Shown here: in pieces, positions 62,687 through 64,000 of the stretch
Position numbering within the stretch: the stretch's first letter is position 1
Layout: the number at the start of each line of letters is the position of its first letter
Source of the DNA: Paeniglutamicibacter antarcticus_C
GTDB taxonomy: Bacteria > Actinomycetota > Actinomycetes > Actinomycetales > Micrococcaceae
Direction of reading: 5' to 3'
Assembly (NCBI RefSeq): GCF_039544305.1
Contig: NZ_BAABLK010000033.1
Location: forward strand, 1-64,000
Length of the DNA: 64,000 nucleotides
Notes under the pieces: model-generated
The model's database searches: none
Seen by the model: only the letters and a program-made list of their open reading frames with translations
Told to the model about the DNA's origin: nothing
Position numbers and translations under genes: made by a program

Positions 62687-64000
62687 GTGGACGCCGCGAA
62701 CCAAAACCATGAAGCACTCGATGCAGCAGCCCGAGTGCCCAGCGCCGAGGATTTGGAGACCTTGTCCCGCCAGCTGAACCGCCCGGTACGCGATGTCGTG
62801 GAAATCGGTGCCCGCTGCATCTGCGGAAACCCGTTGGTGGCCACCACCGCACCCCGGCTCTCGTCGGGAATCCCGTTCCCGACCACCTACTACCTGACCC
62901 ACCCCGGGATCACCGCCGCGGTCTCGCGTCTGGAGGCCGCCGGGCTGATGAACCAGATGAACACGGAGCTGGGACAGGACGAAGCACTGGCCACCCACTA
63001 CGCCAGGGCCCATGAACAATACCTGGCCGTGCGCGATGCCATCGGCGAACGTTCGGGCACCGGCCCCGTTGCCGAAATCGCCGGGGTCTCCGCCGGCGGC
63101 ATGCCCACCCGCGTCAAGTGCCTGCATGTGCTCGTGGGACACTCGCTGGCTGCTGGCCCGGGCGTGAACCCGCTGGGCGACCGTGCACTGGAAGCCATTG
63201 CCGAGTGGTGGACCCCGGCGAAATGCACATGCGCAGGAGCCTGGGACACCGTTGGCCCGGCACCGAGCCAGGACCGCTCGCGCCACGTGAAGACCCAGGC
63301 AGTGGACCCGGCCGTGAAGAAGGCCGAGCGTGCCGCGGCACGGGCTGCCCGCGAAGCGGCAGCAACACAGGACACCCAGGCACCGACCGAGGGGGCCTCC
63401 GGGCACAACAACCGGGTTGCCGCCATCGATTGCGGTACGAACTCGATCCGCCTGCTCATCGCGGACACCGATCAAAGCGCTGCGGGTCCGGTGCTCACCG
63501 ACGTGGTGCGCGAGGTGCGTCTGGTGCGACTGGGCCAGGGAGTCGATGCCACCGGCGAGTTCGCCGACGAGGCCCTGGAACGCACCTTCGCGGCCATTGA
63601 CGAATTCGCCGTGATGATCCGCGAACACGGAGCCACCAATATTCGCTTTGTTGCGACCTCGGCCACCCGCGATGCAAGGAACCGGGATAAGTTCGTTGCC
63701 GGGGTGCGCAAGCGCCTCGGCGTGGATCCGGAGGTCGTGCCCGGGGAAACCGAAGCGGCGCTCTCCTTTGCAGGGGCCACCTCGGTGGTGGAAACAACTC
63801 CAGGAAGCCACATCCTGGTCATCGACTTGGGCGGGGGATCCACCGAATTTGTGCTGGGCGACGGGAACGGGCCGGTGGCATCGCGCAGCATGGACATGGG
63901 CAGCGTCAGGCTCACCGAGCGTTTCTGGGGCAACGAGATGCCGACCTCCGAGGGCATTGAGGCAGCACGGGCCCAGGTCAACGCCGTGATCGACGAAGCC
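62687..64000 (+). CDS. DUF501-Ppx/GppA phosphatase fusion (3' end outside window)
   Basis: One uninterrupted frame of at least 438 codons runs to the window edge. Residues ~20-205 are a DUF501 domain with conserved Cys (ARCICGNP, VKCLHVL, CTCAG). After an Ala/Arg-rich linker (about 206-241) comes a Ppx/GppA domain with AAIDCGTNSIRLLIAD, RFVATSATRDARNRD, EVVPGETEAALSFAGA and VIDLGGGSTEF. Ppx/GppA enzymes split inorganic polyphosphate or pppGpp. GTG 62687 (AGGAG 12 nt upstream) is used; ATG 62675 is in frame but has no Shine-Dalgarno. No internal stop or start with a ribosome binding site separates the domains. Confidence 0.85.
   Translation, partial: MDAANQNHEALDAAARVPSAEDLETLSRQLNRPVRDVVEIGARCICGNPLVATTAPRLSSGIPFPTTYYLTHPGITAAVSRLEAAGLMNQMNTELGQDEALATHYARAHEQYLAVRDAIGERSGTGPVAEIAGVSAGGMPTRVKCLHVLVGHSLAAGPGVNPLGDRALEAIAEWWTPAKCTCAGAWDTVGPAPSQDRSRHVKTQAVDPAVKKAERAAARAAREAAATQDTQAPTEGASGHNNRVAAIDCGTNSIRLLIADTDQSAAGPVLTDVVREVRLVRLGQGVDATGEFADEALERTFAAIDEFAVMIREHGATNIRFVATSATRDARNRDKFVAGVRKRLGVDPEVVPGETEAALSFAGATSVVETTPGSHILVIDLGGGSTEFVLGDGNGPVASRSMDMGSVRLTERFWGNEMPTSEGIEAARAQVNAVIDEA

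Overview
The window is a 64 kb stretch of a high-GC actinobacterial chromosome, most likely from the family Micrococcaceae (Arthrobacter or a close relative such as Paeniglutamicibacter or Glutamicibacter). The basis is gene content and signals: a monomeric NADP-isocitrate dehydrogenase, the mazG-eno-ftsB-DUF501-ppx order, TANNNT -10 boxes with several leaderless starts, GTG/TTG starts, and codon use with strong G/C third positions. The genus is an inference. No tRNA, rRNA or CRISPR array was recognised.

Layout. 0-4.4 kb: tail of a probable HNH/DUF222 protein, an MFS transporter, a very acidic DUF4303-like protein and purH. 4.4-9.5 kb: icd behind a palindromic upstream region, then dgt and an SDR dehydrogenase on the other strand. 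9.8-16.1 kb: a methionine locus, with a SAM-I riboswitch, metF, metE, a two-hairpin (attenuator-like) intergenic region, metY, and a cystathionine gamma-synthase gene broken by a TAA at codon 19. 16-25 kb: a BASS-family transporter, a Gfo/Idh/MocA oxidoreductase, a gamma-carbonic anhydrase-like protein, a P1B-type ATPase, purU, then glyA-folD behind a ZTP (pfl) riboswitch. Together with purH and purU this gives several one-carbon/purine functions. 25-30 kb: fatty acid desaturase, an MHS-family transporter with a divergent LysR regulator, and two AT-richer gaps with no gene. 30-35 kb: a small membrane protein whose 3' end lies in a perfect 137-bp tandem duplication, then exoA, trpS, a 2H phosphoesterase-like protein and a YihY/BrkB-like membrane protein. 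34.6-38.2 kb: sdhCDAB. 38.4-46.4 kb: manC, then a choline/betaine operon (BCCT transporter, betaine aldehyde dehydrogenase, choline dehydrogenase) and an M20 amidohydrolase.

46.6-59.5 kb is a nucleoside uptake and salvage locus: BMP-family lipoprotein, two-NBD ABC ATPase, two permeases, cytidine deaminase, thymidine phosphorylase and adenosine deaminase. It is interrupted between deoA and a DedA-family gene by a 3.4-kb mobile element made of three overlapping tyrosine recombinase genes between ~96-bp inverted repeats. This is a RIT (recombinase-in-trio) element. It is the most striking accessory feature: its right terminus touches the dedA start codon, and its left terminus carries a 32-bp perfect palindrome containing a likely recombinase core site. 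The window ends in mazG, eno, ftsB/divIC-like and an incomplete gene that fuses DUF501 to a Ppx/GppA phosphatase domain.
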